DNA of 64,000 bases from Methylobacterium sp. B4 (GTDB lineage Bacteria; Pseudomonadota; Alphaproteobacteria; Rhizobiales; Beijerinckiaceae): the NCBI RefSeq assembly GCF_003201865.1, contig NZ_QJJJ01000013.1, forward strand, positions 55,966-119,965, given 5' to 3'. A program made the position numbers and the translations under genes. The notes beneath the pieces were generated by a model that worked only from the letters and a program-made list of their open reading frames with translations, made no database searches and was not told the origin of the DNA. Of this stretch, positions 27,129-35,887 are shown in pieces (position 1 is the first letter of the stretch; each line of letters opens with the position of its first letter).

Positions 27129-27210
27129 CGCGACATTCCCCGCATCGATCGTCCGCACCATCATCGCCCGCGCGCCCCGGCCGCGGAAGCCGTCCCTCCC
27201 GGAACGACTC

Positions 27211-30200
27211 TCAGGGCCGGGCGGCGGGTGGGCTGATGTCGAGAGGCTGCGCTCCCGGCGCGGCCGGCGGCTCCGCCTCGATGCGCGCGCGGCGGGATGC
27301 CTCCTCGGACTCCCGCTGGCGCGCCTGACGCGCGGTCTCCTCCGCCTCGCGCTGGCGGGTTTGCCGGGCGGCCTCCTCGGCGGCCTGCTGGGCGCGGAGG
27401 CGGGTCTGCCGCGCCGCTTCCTCGGCGGCGGCACGGGCGCGATCCATCTCGATGCGGGCGCGGCGGCGCTGGCGCTCGCTCTGGTCGGCATCGAACAGCT
27501 CGATCTTCTCCAGTTCGCGCTGGAGCACGAGGGCGGCCAGCCCCGTGGTCAGCGGCGCGGCGTCGAGCCGCCGCTCGGGCTCGGCCAGCGGCCCGGCGAA
27601 GCCGAGCTGGATCGCGGGCGGCGCGCCGGACCAGCCCTTCGGCCCGGCTGCCGCGGTGAGGGCGCCGCGGGCGTCGAGGCTGCGATTGCGCAGATCGACC
27701 TGCAGGGTTCCGCTCCAGCGCGCCGGGCCGAGATCGAGAGCGAGCGGCGCCGTGCGCAGGGTCCCGCCCGACACGGTGACGGGGACCGAAACGGGCCCCT
27801 TCGCCCGCAGCGGCGCCGCGGAGAGTTCCTCGGAGACGAGCGCCTGGAGGCGGCCCTCGCGGAGAGGATCGTCCTCTGCCAATGCCCGGCCCAGAGCGCG
27901 GTCCAGCGCGCCCGGCTCGGCGTCCGGCAGGCTGAGATCGGCAAGCCGGATCTCACCGCTGCCGGAGAGGTCATCGGCCAGAGCCGCGGGGCTTGCGCCG
28001 GTCGCGCCGAAGCGCAGCGCGGCCGAGAGCCGGCCGGCCAGGGTGCTGGAGCGGGTCAGGCGGCCCAGTTCCACGTCGCTCAGCGTGCCCTCGCCCGAGA
28101 TTGCACCCGCGCCGCCCGGCCGGGCCAGAGTGACGCTGCCGCCGATCCGCCCTCCGGCGAGGGCGGCGGAGAGGTCGCGCAGGCTCAGCACCTCGCCCTC
28201 GCGCAGGAGCGTCAGGCTCGCGCCCTCGGCGACGAGGCCGCGGCCGAGTTCGAGCTGACCGACCTTGAGCCCCAGGCTCGCCCGCGTCTGGCCCGGCGCG
28301 GACGCGAACCGCCCACCCGGTTCCGTCGGCAGCACCGTCGCCGCCGCGAGAGCCGGGAGCGAGAGGCGGCCGAGTGCGGCCGTACCGCTCAAACCGCCGT
28401 CCGGCGCGCGATCGAGGGCGGCGGAGAGATCGGTCCCGGCCACCTGCCCGCTCAAGTCGACGTGAAACGCCGCATTCCGGCGCGAGACGGCAAGGGAGAG
28501 TGTGCCTGGCAGCGCGGGAAGGGTTCCGGCGGCTCCGGCGAGTTGCAGGAAGGGGCCGAGATCCGGCGCATCCAAACGGATTTCGCCACCCGTGGGCGGT
28601 CCGTCGAAGCTTCCGAGCAGCAGGGGGCGCGGCGTCGAGAGCGTCAGGCCCGCAAGCTCGCCCTCGATCGTGAGGGCGAGCGGCGGGCTCTCCCGCCCGG
28701 CCTCGCCCGCGGGCCGGGCGCCGGCCAGACGCAGGCGGCCCGGCCGGCGCAGGGCGGCGATCTCGTCGCGGCCGAACCAGCGCCCGGTCCTCGGCGTCGA
28801 CAGGGTCGCGTCCAGGCGGTCGATCCGGCTGGCGCGGGTCAACAGCGCGAGGTCGATCTCGCCGTCGCCGGCCTTGCCCCGGGCGGTGGCGCGCAGGGTA
28901 TCGGCCTCGCCCGATTCGCGTTCCAGGGTCAGGTCGAGGGCAAGGCCCGCCTCGCGGAAGCTGCGGGGTACGAGCCGGGCCTCGGGCAGGAAGCCGCGCT
29001 CCAGCAGGGCCATCAGCGGCGCAGCCTTGCCCGCCGCGACATGGCCTTCGATCCGCCCGGAGCCGTCAGGGGCGATCCGCCCGGCGAGCTGCGCGCTGGC
29101 GCCGGCGAGGTCGGCGATGTCGAGCCCGTCGACCACGAGGCTCGCGCCGTCCGATTGCAGGCTCACCGAGATGGTGCCGTTGCCGGAATTCGCCCCCGAA
29201 GGCCCGTAGCGGACATCCCGCGCCTTCAGGGTGAGGCCGAGATCGTGCCGGTTCAGGCCGGCCATCAGCTGGCTCACCGGCGGCAACTCGGCGATGTCGA
29301 TACCGCTGGCCGCGATCTGCGCATCGAGCCGCCCGCGCCCGCTCGGGCCCGCGCGCACGTAGCGCGCATTCCCGGTCAGGCGCGCCGAGCCGAGGGCGAG
29401 ACGCAGGTTGCGCAGGGACAATTCCCCGCCTGCCGCCGAGAGGTCCGTGCCGAGATCGAAGGCCCGGCCGTCGAGGATCGCGGTGACGGTCTCCTCCGCG
29501 CCGATACGGCCGAGATAGCGCCCGAGCGCTTCGGAGTTGCGGGCGGAGAGGTCGACATGGCCGGAGAACCGCGGCGAGCCCGCCAGCTCGATCTCGCCGG
29601 TGGCCGCGACGCTCGCAGCACCGGGGGCGGTGCCCTCGAAGCGACGCAGGACGAGACCGCCGCTGCGGTCGAAGGTGCCGCGCAGAACCACGTTGGCCCA
29701 GTCGTCGAGGCCGAGCGCCACCGTCTCGGCCGCGATGTCGAGATCGAGCATCAGCGGTGGGGTCAGCACGCCCGAGGACAGCCCCTGGGACAGGAGCGAG
29801 CGCCCTCCGGAGGAGAGCAGCAGGGCGTCGAGGTCGAGCCGGCGGGTGCGCAGCGTCAGGCCGAGCCGGCCCTCGCGCAGGTTGAGCCGGCCGGTGCCCG
29901 AGAGCCGCGCGGCTTTGCCGCCGGGGTCGATCTCCGTTTCCACGCTCTTGGCATTCAGCACGGCGCCGCGGGCGTCGAACTTGGCCGTCATCGTGAAGGG
30001 CAGTCCGGCGCCGGCGGGCTGGACCGGCGGGCCGACGGTGAGCTTGGCCGACCCTTCCGCCTCCGGGATGAGGCCGCGACGGCCGTCTTCCCCACCCACC
30101 GTCTCCTCGGCCTGGAAGGCGATGCGGGCATCGAGCTCCAGGCGGGGCAGCGTGTCCCCGCCGCCGGTGGCCTTCAGGGAGAACGCGCCGTCCGCTCCCG

Positions 30201-30768
30201 CCGCGCTGGTGGCGAGATGGAAGGGGCTGCCCTTCACCGTCCCCTCGGCGAGCCAGGGGCCGGCGAGGGTCGGCGCCCTCAAGCGAAGGTTCTCGGCGCG
30301 GATCTGCTCCTGCGGGCGCTCGCCGACCCGCCGGGTCGCGATCGCGAGGCGGCGGATGCGCAGATCGTCGATCACGATGTCGCGGCGCATCGCGGTCTGG
30401 GCGCGCGGCAGCAGCAACGCCTCGTCGGAGACCGGAAGGATCAGGGCGGCCTGCTCGATGAGGGTCTGTACGAAGCGGACCTCGCCCTTGAGGAGGGGTG
30501 CGAGGGCGATCTCGGCATCGACCGCGCGGGCGTCGAGCATCGGCCCATCCTCGGCGCCGAGGCGCAGCCGGGCGAGGCGGAGATGCGGCGAGGGCAGCAG
30601 ACGCACATCGACCGCGCCCTCGCTGCGGGCTCCGGCGCCGATCGACTCGGCCAGTGTGCGGTCGATCAGCGCCCGGTGCGCCGACCAATCGATGAAAGGC
30701 GGCACCGCCAGCGCCGCCACGAGAACCAGAACGACGGCGCCCGCCAGCGCGGTCAGGAAATCACGCAC
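27211..30768 (-). CDS. AsmA family protein with charged coiled-coil tail
   Basis: The 1,185-residue protein has one N-terminal membrane anchor (FLTALAGAVVLVLVAALAVP, residues 4-23) and a very long periplasmic part with repeated beta-rich segments of the AsmA/TAM type, such as IVIDDLRIRRLAIATRR. Proteins of this class form hydrophobic-groove bridges that carry lipid between membranes or tune outer-membrane assembly. The last 105 residues form a charged helix with repeats of EEAARQTRxRE and end with a Pro-rich tip. The ATG at 30768 is the first in frame. It ends 82 bases before putA. Function in this organism is inferred from the family. Confidence 0.88.
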   Translation of the reverse strand: MRDFLTALAGAVVLVLVAALAVPPFIDWSAHRALIDRTLAESIGAGARSEGAVDVRLLPSPHLRLARLRLGAEDGPMLDARAVDAEIALAPLLKGEVRFVQTLIEQAALILPVSDEALLLPRAQTAMRRDIVIDDLRIRRLAIATRRVGERPQEQIRAENLRLRAPTLAGPWLAEGTVKGSPFHLATSAAGADGAFSLKATGGGDTLPRLELDARIAFQAEETVGGEDGRRGLIPEAEGSAKLTVGPPVQPAGAGLPFTMTAKFDARGAVLNAKSVETEIDPGGKAARLSGTGRLNLREGRLGLTLRTRRLDLDALLLSSGGRSLLSQGLSSGVLTPPLMLDLDIAAETVALGLDDWANVVLRGTFDRSGGLVLRRFEGTAPGAASVAATGEIELAGSPRFSGHVDLSARNSEALGRYLGRIGAEETVTAILDGRAFDLGTDLSAAGGELSLRNLRLALGSARLTGNARYVRAGPSGRGRLDAQIAASGIDIAELPPVSQLMAGLNRHDLGLTLKARDVRYGPSGANSGNGTISVSLQSDGASLVVDGLDIADLAGASAQLAGRIAPDGSGRIEGHVAAGKAAPLMALLERGFLPEARLVPRSFREAGLALDLTLERESGEADTLRATARGKAGDGEIDLALLTRASRIDRLDATLSTPRTGRWFGRDEIAALRRPGRLRLAGARPAGEAGRESPPLALTIEGELAGLTLSTPRPLLLGSFDGPPTGGEIRLDAPDLGPFLQLAGAAGTLPALPGTLSLAVSRRNAAFHVDLSGQVAGTDLSAALDRAPDGGLSGTAALGRLSLPALAAATVLPTEPGGRFASAPGQTRASLGLKVGQLELGRGLVAEGASLTLLREGEVLSLRDLSAALAGGRIGGSVTLARPGGAGAISGEGTLSDVELGRLTRSSTLAGRLSAALRFGATGASPAALADDLSGSGEIRLADLSLPDAEPGALDRALGRALAEDDPLREGRLQALVSEELSAAPLRAKGPVSVPVTVSGGTLRTAPLALDLGPARWSGTLQVDLRNRSLDARGALTAAAGPKGWSGAPPAIQLGFAGPLAEPERRLDAAPLTTGLAALVLQRELEKIELFDADQSERQRRRARIEMDRARAAAEEAARQTRLRAQQAAEEAARQTRQREAEETARQARQRESEEASRRARIEAEPPAAPGAQPLDISPPAARP

Positions 30769-30929
30769 CGTATTCGCTTCCGCCTGGCCTGCGGGCCGCA
30801 GGACTCCATTCGCGTCTCACGCGCGCTTCGACGGGATAGGGCCGCTGGAACCGCGCGAAACTCAGTCGCTTCCGCCCATAGCACAGGCTGCGGCCGGCCC
30901 GCACCTCACGCTCAAGCTAGGGTCGCGGG

Positions 30930-31169
30930 TCAGCGGCGGACGCCGAAGGACGGTCCGGCCGGCGGGGGAGCGTTGAGCGGGGCCCGCTGGATCTGGTTGC
31001 GGATCGCGCTGTTCTCCAAAGTCTGCCGCTGCTCGAAGTTGCGGTTCTGGTTGCGATACTCGAAAACCTCATTCTGCCGGCTCGTCGCGCCCCGGTTGCC
31101 GGGGCTCTGTGCCAGGGCGGGCATCGCCCCGGCGAGCACGATCACGAGGGCGAGAGACGGGGCGCGCAT
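30930..31169 (-). CDS. Small secreted glutamine/asparagine-rich protein
   Basis: The 79-residue protein has a signal peptide (MRAPSLALVIVLAGAMPALA, cut before QSPG) and a mature part rich in Arg, Asn and Gln (EYRNQNRNFEQRQTLENS). I do not recognise a family. AAGGA about ten bases upstream of the ATG is a good ribosome site. It lies between the AsmA-family gene (same strand) and uvrD (divergent), so its promoter probably shares the 114-base gap with uvrD. Confidence 0.65.
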   Translation of the reverse strand: MRAPSLALVIVLAGAMPALAQSPGNRGATSRQNEVFEYRNQNRNFEQRQTLENSAIRNQIQRAPLNAPPPAGPSFGVRR

Positions 31170-31283
31170 GGCCTCGCATCCTTCATCTGGGCCAATTCGG
31201 GTCATCCGAGTGACGCGTGAGGGGGCTTGCCGGTTCCGGATCGGGTCTCGACGGCGTTCGCCTTTTGGTCCAGGGAGGCAGCC

Positions 31284-33656
31284 ATGATGCAAGAGTCCGA
31301 CGAGGACGCGTTCGACGCGTCCGGGCCGCGCCCGTCCGATGGCGGTGCCGCGTCCACCTCGATCGCCGCCCGCGCCATGGCCGCCCTGCGGCCCGAGGGA
31401 GCCGGCTACCTCTCCGGCCTCAACCCGGAGCAGCGCCGCGCCGTCGAGGCGACGGAGGGCCCCGTGCTCGTCCTCGCGGGCGCGGGCACCGGCAAGACGC
31501 GGGTGCTGACGACGCGCATCGCCCACCTGATCGCCACCGGCAAGGCCCGCCCCTACGACATCCTCTCGGTGACCTTCACCAACAAGGCCGCCCGGGAGAT
31601 GAAGCATCGCATCGGCGGGCTGATCGGGCCGGCGGGCGAGGGCATGCCCTGGCTCGGCACCTTCCACGCCATCGGCACCAAGATCCTGCGCCGGCACGCG
31701 GAGCTCGTCGGGCTGAAATCCGACTTCACCATCCTCGGCACCGACGACCAGATCCGCTTGATGAAGCAGGTCATCGCCGACCAGAACATCGACGAGAAGC
31801 GCTGGCCGGCCCGCTCGCTCGCCCACACCATCGACGGATGGAAGAATCGCGGCCTCTCCCCCGAGCAGGTGCCGGCGGGCGAGGCGACGGCCTTCGCCTT
31901 CGGCAAGGGCGGCCAGCTCTACGCCGCCTATCAGGCCCGGCTCGCGACGCTCAACGCGGTCGATTTCGGCGATCTGCTGCTGCTCTGCCTCAAGCTGTGG
32001 CGCGAGAACCCGGACATCCTGGCCAACTACCAGGACCGGTTCCGCTACATCCTCGTTGACGAGTACCAGGACACCAACGTCGCCCAGTACCTCTGGCTCA
32101 GGCTGCTCGCCCAGGCGCGCAAGAACGTCGCCTGCGTGGGCGACGACGACCAGTCGATCTACGGCTGGCGCGGCGCCGAGGTCGACAACATCCTGCGCTT
32201 CGAGCACGACTTCCCCGGCGCCACCGTGGTGCGATTGGAGCGCAACTACCGCTCCACCGGCCACATCCTCGCTGCCGCCTCCGGCCTCATCGCCAGGAAC
32301 GAGGGCCGGCTCGGCAAGACCCTGCGCACCGAAGATGCCAAGGGCGAACCGGTCACCGTGACCGGCTCGTGGGACTCTGAGGAGGAGGCACGCCAGATCG
32401 CGGAGTCGATCGAGTCGCTCCAGCGCAAGGGGCACGCGCTCTCCGAGATCGCGGTTCTGGTGCGGATCTCCGCGCAGATGCGCGAGATCGAAGACCGCTT
32501 CGTGCAGGTCGGCCTGCCCTACCGGGTCATCGGTGGCCCGCGCTTCTACGAGCGCGCCGAGATCCGCGACGCATTGGCCTACCTGCGCGTCACCATGAAC
32601 GGCGCCGACGACCTCGCCTTCGAGCGCATCTTCAACACGCCCAAGCGAGGCCTCGGCGACGCCACCCTCCAGACCCTGCACGCCTTCGCCCGCGCCGACC
32701 GGATTCCGCTGCTCGCCGCTTCACGCAAGCTGATCGAGACCGACGAGTTGAAGCCCCGCGCCCGCTCGATGCTGCGCGGCCTCGTCGAGAGCTTTTCGCG
32801 GTGGACCCGGCTGATCGAATCCAAGCCCCATCCGGAGGTCGCGCAGACCATCCTGGAGGAATCCGGCTACACCGAGATGTGGCAGAAGGACCGCTCGGCG
32901 GACGCCGCCGGACGCCTGGAGAACCTCAAGGAATTCGTCCGCTCGATGGAGGAATTCCCCGACATGGCGGGCTTCCTCGAACACGTCTCCCTCGTCATGG
33001 AAGCCTCCGAGGCGGAAGGGGCCGACCGGGTCTCGCTGATGACGCTCCACGCGGCCAAGGGGCTCGAATTCGACACCGTGTTCCTGCCCGGCTGGGAGGA
33101 CGGCCTGTTCCCCAACCAGCGCGCCATCGACGAGAGCGGCCGGGCCGGCCTCGAAGAGGAGCGGCGGCTCGCCCATGTCGGGCTCACCCGCGCCCGCAAG
33201 CGCGCCAAGCTGTCCTTCGCGGTCAACCGGCGCATCCACGGGCTGTGGTCCTCGACCATCCCCTCGCGCTTCATCGACGAATTGCCGCCCGAGGCCGTCG
33301 ACGTGGTCGAGGCCCCGGCGCATTTTTCTGCGGGCGCCTCGCGCTTCGACCGCAACCCGACGCCGTTCGGCTCGTCCTACGGCACGCCGGGCTGGCAGCG
33401 GGCGCAGGCCAACACCTCCGGCGGGTTCGGCAGCGGGCGCGGCGGCGGAGGCCGCTCCACCGGGCCCCGCGAGATCGAGGGCGAACTGGTTGCCAAATCG
33501 ACCGGTGCGCCGTCCGCCTTCGAGCACGGCCAGCGGGTCTTCCACACCAAGTTCGGGCCGGGCACGGTCGCGGGCGTCGACGGCAACAAACTCACCGTTG
33601 ACTTCGACAAGGCCGGCCGGAAGATGGTCCTCGACAGCTTCCTCCAACCCGGTTGA
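31284..33656 (+). CDS. uvrD: UvrD/PcrA-type ATP-dependent DNA helicase
   Basis: The 790-residue protein is a superfamily 1A 3'-5' helicase. Motifs in order are GAGTGKT at 66-72 (motif I), VDEYQDTN (II), VGDDDQSIYGWRGAEV (III), LERNYRST (IV), MTLHAAKGLEFDTVFLPG (V) and AHVGLTRARKR (VI). A Gly-rich linker (GSGRGGGGRSTGP) leads to a C-terminal tudor-like domain with FGPGTVAGVDGNKLTVDFD, as in PcrA/UvrD. It acts in nucleotide excision and mismatch repair and clears proteins from DNA. ATG at 31284 follows CAGGGAGGCAGCC; the next ATG at 31287 is also possible. It is a single gene, with phoH 390 bases downstream. Confidence 0.94.
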   Translation: MMQESDEDAFDASGPRPSDGGAASTSIAARAMAALRPEGAGYLSGLNPEQRRAVEATEGPVLVLAGAGTGKTRVLTTRIAHLIATGKARPYDILSVTFTNKAAREMKHRIGGLIGPAGEGMPWLGTFHAIGTKILRRHAELVGLKSDFTILGTDDQIRLMKQVIADQNIDEKRWPARSLAHTIDGWKNRGLSPEQVPAGEATAFAFGKGGQLYAAYQARLATLNAVDFGDLLLLCLKLWRENPDILANYQDRFRYILVDEYQDTNVAQYLWLRLLAQARKNVACVGDDDQSIYGWRGAEVDNILRFEHDFPGATVVRLERNYRSTGHILAAASGLIARNEGRLGKTLRTEDAKGEPVTVTGSWDSEEEARQIAESIESLQRKGHALSEIAVLVRISAQMREIEDRFVQVGLPYRVIGGPRFYERAEIRDALAYLRVTMNGADDLAFERIFNTPKRGLGDATLQTLHAFARADRIPLLAASRKLIETDELKPRARSMLRGLVESFSRWTRLIESKPHPEVAQTILEESGYTEMWQKDRSADAAGRLENLKEFVRSMEEFPDMAGFLEHVSLVMEASEAEGADRVSLMTLHAAKGLEFDTVFLPGWEDGLFPNQRAIDESGRAGLEEERRLAHVGLTRARKRAKLSFAVNRRIHGLWSSTIPSRFIDELPPEAVDVVEAPAHFSAGASRFDRNPTPFGSSYGTPGWQRAQANTSGGFGSGRGGGGRSTGPREIEGELVAKSTGAPSAFEHGQRVFHTKFGPGTVAGVDGNKLTVDFDKAGRKMVLDSFLQPG

Positions 33657-34046
33657 GGCGTCCTGCCGGCGGGCCTTCGAAGGGTGGCCGGCCGCCGATC
33701 GCCCGAGGAGGGCGACGTCCGCGATGGCCCAAGCAGGATCGTCCCGATCCGCCGACGGCGCCGAGAGAGGCGCCCGGGTCATCGCTTCGTCGCAAAGCCG
33801 TCACGCCCCCGTCGCCCCCGCTTGCAAGGCTTGCGGGGCTCGCAGAAGCGTTGCCGTAAAGCCGCGTTCCACAGGCTTCGCGTCATCCGGTGGAACCGAC
33901 TCAGGGTCGTTGGCTTTGCTCTTGCGTCAAGATGATCGAAGATCGGTAACGTCTTCGCCGAATCGAGGGAGTGTTCGGGCAGTCGAGTTTGGTTGAAAAA
34001 TCGAGTTTGCGAGAGTCACGCACGAGTCAAGGTGGAGTGTTGATCC
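33657..34046. other. Intergenic leader region before phoH
   Basis: A 390-base gap between uvrD and phoH on the same strand. No gene is convincing; the open stretch 33724-33996 has no ribosome site and an odd composition. The last 150 bases are less GC-rich (for example GGTTGAAAAATCGAGTTTGC near 33990), which suits a promoter and a 5' leader for phoH. I could not fix a -35/-10 pair. Confidence 0.4.
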
Positions 34047-34763
34047 ATGAAGAGACGACGCGCACGGCTTGAACTGGTTGAAGACCGCCCGATCCGCATG
34101 CATCGGACTCGTTTCGACGAGGAGCGAAACCCGGCACCGATACAACCACTAACGGAACGACAAGGCCAATATCTCGACGCCCTTGCAACATCTTCTCAAG
34201 TCATCGTTCTCGGCCCCGCCGGAACTGGAAAGACCTTCATCGCCGGTACCCGCGCCGCGGATCTTCTTCGCCAGCGCCGTATCGCCAAGGTCGTCATCAC
34301 CCGCCCCAATGTCCCCTCCGGCCGCTCGCTCGGCTTCTTTCCCGGCACCCTGGAAGAGAAGATCGCGCCCTGGGTCGCGCCGCTCACCGAGACGATGAAG
34401 GAGCGCATGGGCGCGGCCGCCTTCGACATCGCGGTCAAGGCCGGGGACATCGAGGTGGTGCCGTTCGAGGTGATGCGCGGGCGCACCTTCAAGAACTGCC
34501 TCGTGATCCTCGACGAGGCGCAGAACACCACCACTGCCGAAATCAAGATGTTCCTGACCCGCATCGGCGACGATTGCCAGGTCATCATCAACGGCGACGT
34601 CTCTCAGACGGATCTCCGCGAGACCTCTGGACTACGCACCGTCATCCATCTCGTGAAAAGCCGCATGATGACGATTCCGATCGTCGAGTTCACTCTCGAC
34701 GACATCGTCCGCTCCGGCATCTGCGCGGAATGGGTGAGGGCCTTCGAGGAAGCCAGCCTCTGA
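34047..34763 (+). CDS. phoH: PhoH family ATPase
   Basis: The 238-residue protein has the PhoH ATPase core only. Walker A is GPAGTGKT at 56-63, followed by KVVITRPNVPSGRSLGFFPG, the usual PhoH segment, then ILDEAQNTTTAEIKMFLTR (Walker B, DEAQ-type) and INGDVSQTDL. PhoH proteins are related to the N-terminal part of superfamily 1 helicases; some act on RNA together with YbeY. Here neither ybeZ-ybeY nor a KH domain is adjacent or fused, so this is the short, stand-alone form. Ribosome site GTGGAGTGTTGATCC precedes the ATG. A strong terminator follows directly. Confidence 0.92.
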   Translation: MKRRRARLELVEDRPIRMHRTRFDEERNPAPIQPLTERQGQYLDALATSSQVIVLGPAGTGKTFIAGTRAADLLRQRRIAKVVITRPNVPSGRSLGFFPGTLEEKIAPWVAPLTETMKERMGAAAFDIAVKAGDIEVVPFEVMRGRTFKNCLVILDEAQNTTTAEIKMFLTRIGDDCQVIINGDVSQTDLRETSGLRTVIHLVKSRMMTIPIVEFTLDDIVRSGICAEWVRAFEEASL

Positions 34764-34770
34764 TGGCCAG

Positions 34771-34805
34771 GCGCGACGGTGCCGGATCGGCACCGTCGCG
34801 CTTTT
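34771..34805 (+). terminator. Strong intrinsic terminator of phoH
   Basis: GCGCGACGGTGCCG at 34771-34784 pairs with CGGCACCGTCGCGC at 34788-34801 (14 perfect pairs, three-base loop GAT) and is followed by TTTT. It lies seven bases after the phoH stop. It also separates phoH from the convergent exonuclease gene. Confidence 0.9.
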
Positions 34806-34830
34806 AAATTCGTCCGAGGCCGACGAAGCC

Positions 34831-35724
34831 TCAGGCGGCCGCGATGCCCTTGCTGCGCAGCGGCCCCACATCCTTGCCGTCGAGCTTTTCCCGCAGCCGC
34901 TCGACATCCCCGAGATTGTTCGAGATCAGATCGGTCACGTCTCCCTCGACCAAGGCATCGACGTGCCGGCAGCGGCGCCGATGGGTGCCCGCCGGGCAGG
35001 AGCAGCGCAGATACGGGCCGTCGGCCTGTTCTTCGAGCGCGAGCACGTAGCGGTTGCCGGTGCTGCCGCGCATGGAGAAGCGTAACTCGTTCGAGGGGCG
35101 CAGATCCACGATGCCCGAGGCGCGGATTGCCCGGGCCGAGGTCGAGCGGGTGAAGTCGCGCCGGGGCGCCGCCACCGCACGGATCGGCGTCAGGCCGAGA
35201 CCCCGGACGAGATCGGCGATATCGGTCGCGCCGGTCTCGCGCAGAGCCGCGAGCGCGATCTCGGCGCAGGCATAGGCGTCCTCGCCCGCATCGTGGTGCT
35301 CGAAGCGGATGCCGAGGCGGCCCGCCACCTTCGCCAGCCCGTGCCCGGCCGGATCGGGGAAGATGCGCCGGGCGATCTGAAGCGTGCAATGCCCCGCCAT
35401 CTCCGGCACCGGCTCGCCCCAGGCGGCGAGCGAGGCGGCGAGGACGCCCATGTCGAAGCCGGCATTGTGCGCGAGCATCCCGCCGGCCGAGAGGTCGGGC
35501 AGGAACTCGGCCATGGCTTCGGGAAAGGTCGGCGCATCGCGCACGTCCGCCGGCAGGATGCCGTGGATGCGGATGTTGCCGGGCGAGAACCGCATCTGCG
35601 GCGGGCGGATCAGGCGGGAGACGCGCCGCACCACGCGTCCGCCCTCGATCCAGGCAAGACCGACCGCACAGGCGCTGTCGCGCCGTTCGTTAGCGGTCTC
35701 GAAATCGATCGCGACGACGCTCAT
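34831..35724 (-). CDS. DEDDh-type 3'-5' exonuclease with C-terminal SWIM-like zinc motif
   Basis: The 297-residue protein begins with an RNase T/DnaQ-type exonuclease domain: [10 protein letters not shown] (Asp7 and Glu9 of motif I), [14 protein letters not shown] (motif II) and [17 protein letters not shown] (motif III with His and Asp). After a linker, residues 241-254 form C-S-C-x8-C-R-H (Cys241, Cys243, Cys252, His254), which fits the SWIM zinc finger pattern CxCx(n)CxH, followed by [12 protein letters not shown] fingers bind DNA or proteins. The start at 35724 ([13 protein letters not shown]) is the natural family start; the frame is open to 35835 but adds no recognisable sequence. It probably acts in DNA repair or nucleic-acid turnover. 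It is convergent with phoH. Confidence 0.88.
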   Translation of the reverse strand: MSVVAIDFETANERRDSACAVGLAWIEGGRVVRRVSRLIRPPQMRFSPGNIRIHGILPADVRDAPTFPEAMAEFLPDLSAGGMLAHNAGFDMGVLAASLAAWGEPVPEMAGHCTLQIARRIFPDPAGHGLAKVAGRLGIRFEHHDAGEDAYACAEIALAALRETGATDIADLVRGLGLTPIRAVAAPRRDFTRSTSARAIRASGIVDLRPSNELRFSMRGSTGNRYVLALEEQADGPYLRCSCPAGTHRRRCRHVDALVEGDVTDLISNNLGDVERLREKLDGKDVGPLRSKGIAAA

Positions 35725-35887
35725 GGCGATGAGATTAGGGGCCGGCGGACCTCTCCCGCAAGGCACCCGGCGTCGCTCCCTACAGACGCTCCCTGCGGCG
35801 ATCGCGCCGGATGTCGTGATCGCGGTGCCGGACACGAACGCACCTCCGGCTCGTTACCGGGCGGAATTAGGGATTACGGAGGTCGTC

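Noticed and set aside
27361..31287. A 1,308-codon open frame on the plus strand opposite the AsmA-family gene
   Set aside because: Same GC effect; its sequence is Arg/Gly/Glu-rich without domain pattern, while the minus strand encodes a clear AsmA protein.
33724..33996. Short frame between uvrD and phoH
   Set aside because: No ribosome site, Ser/Arg-rich random-looking composition, and it runs into the likely phoH promoter.
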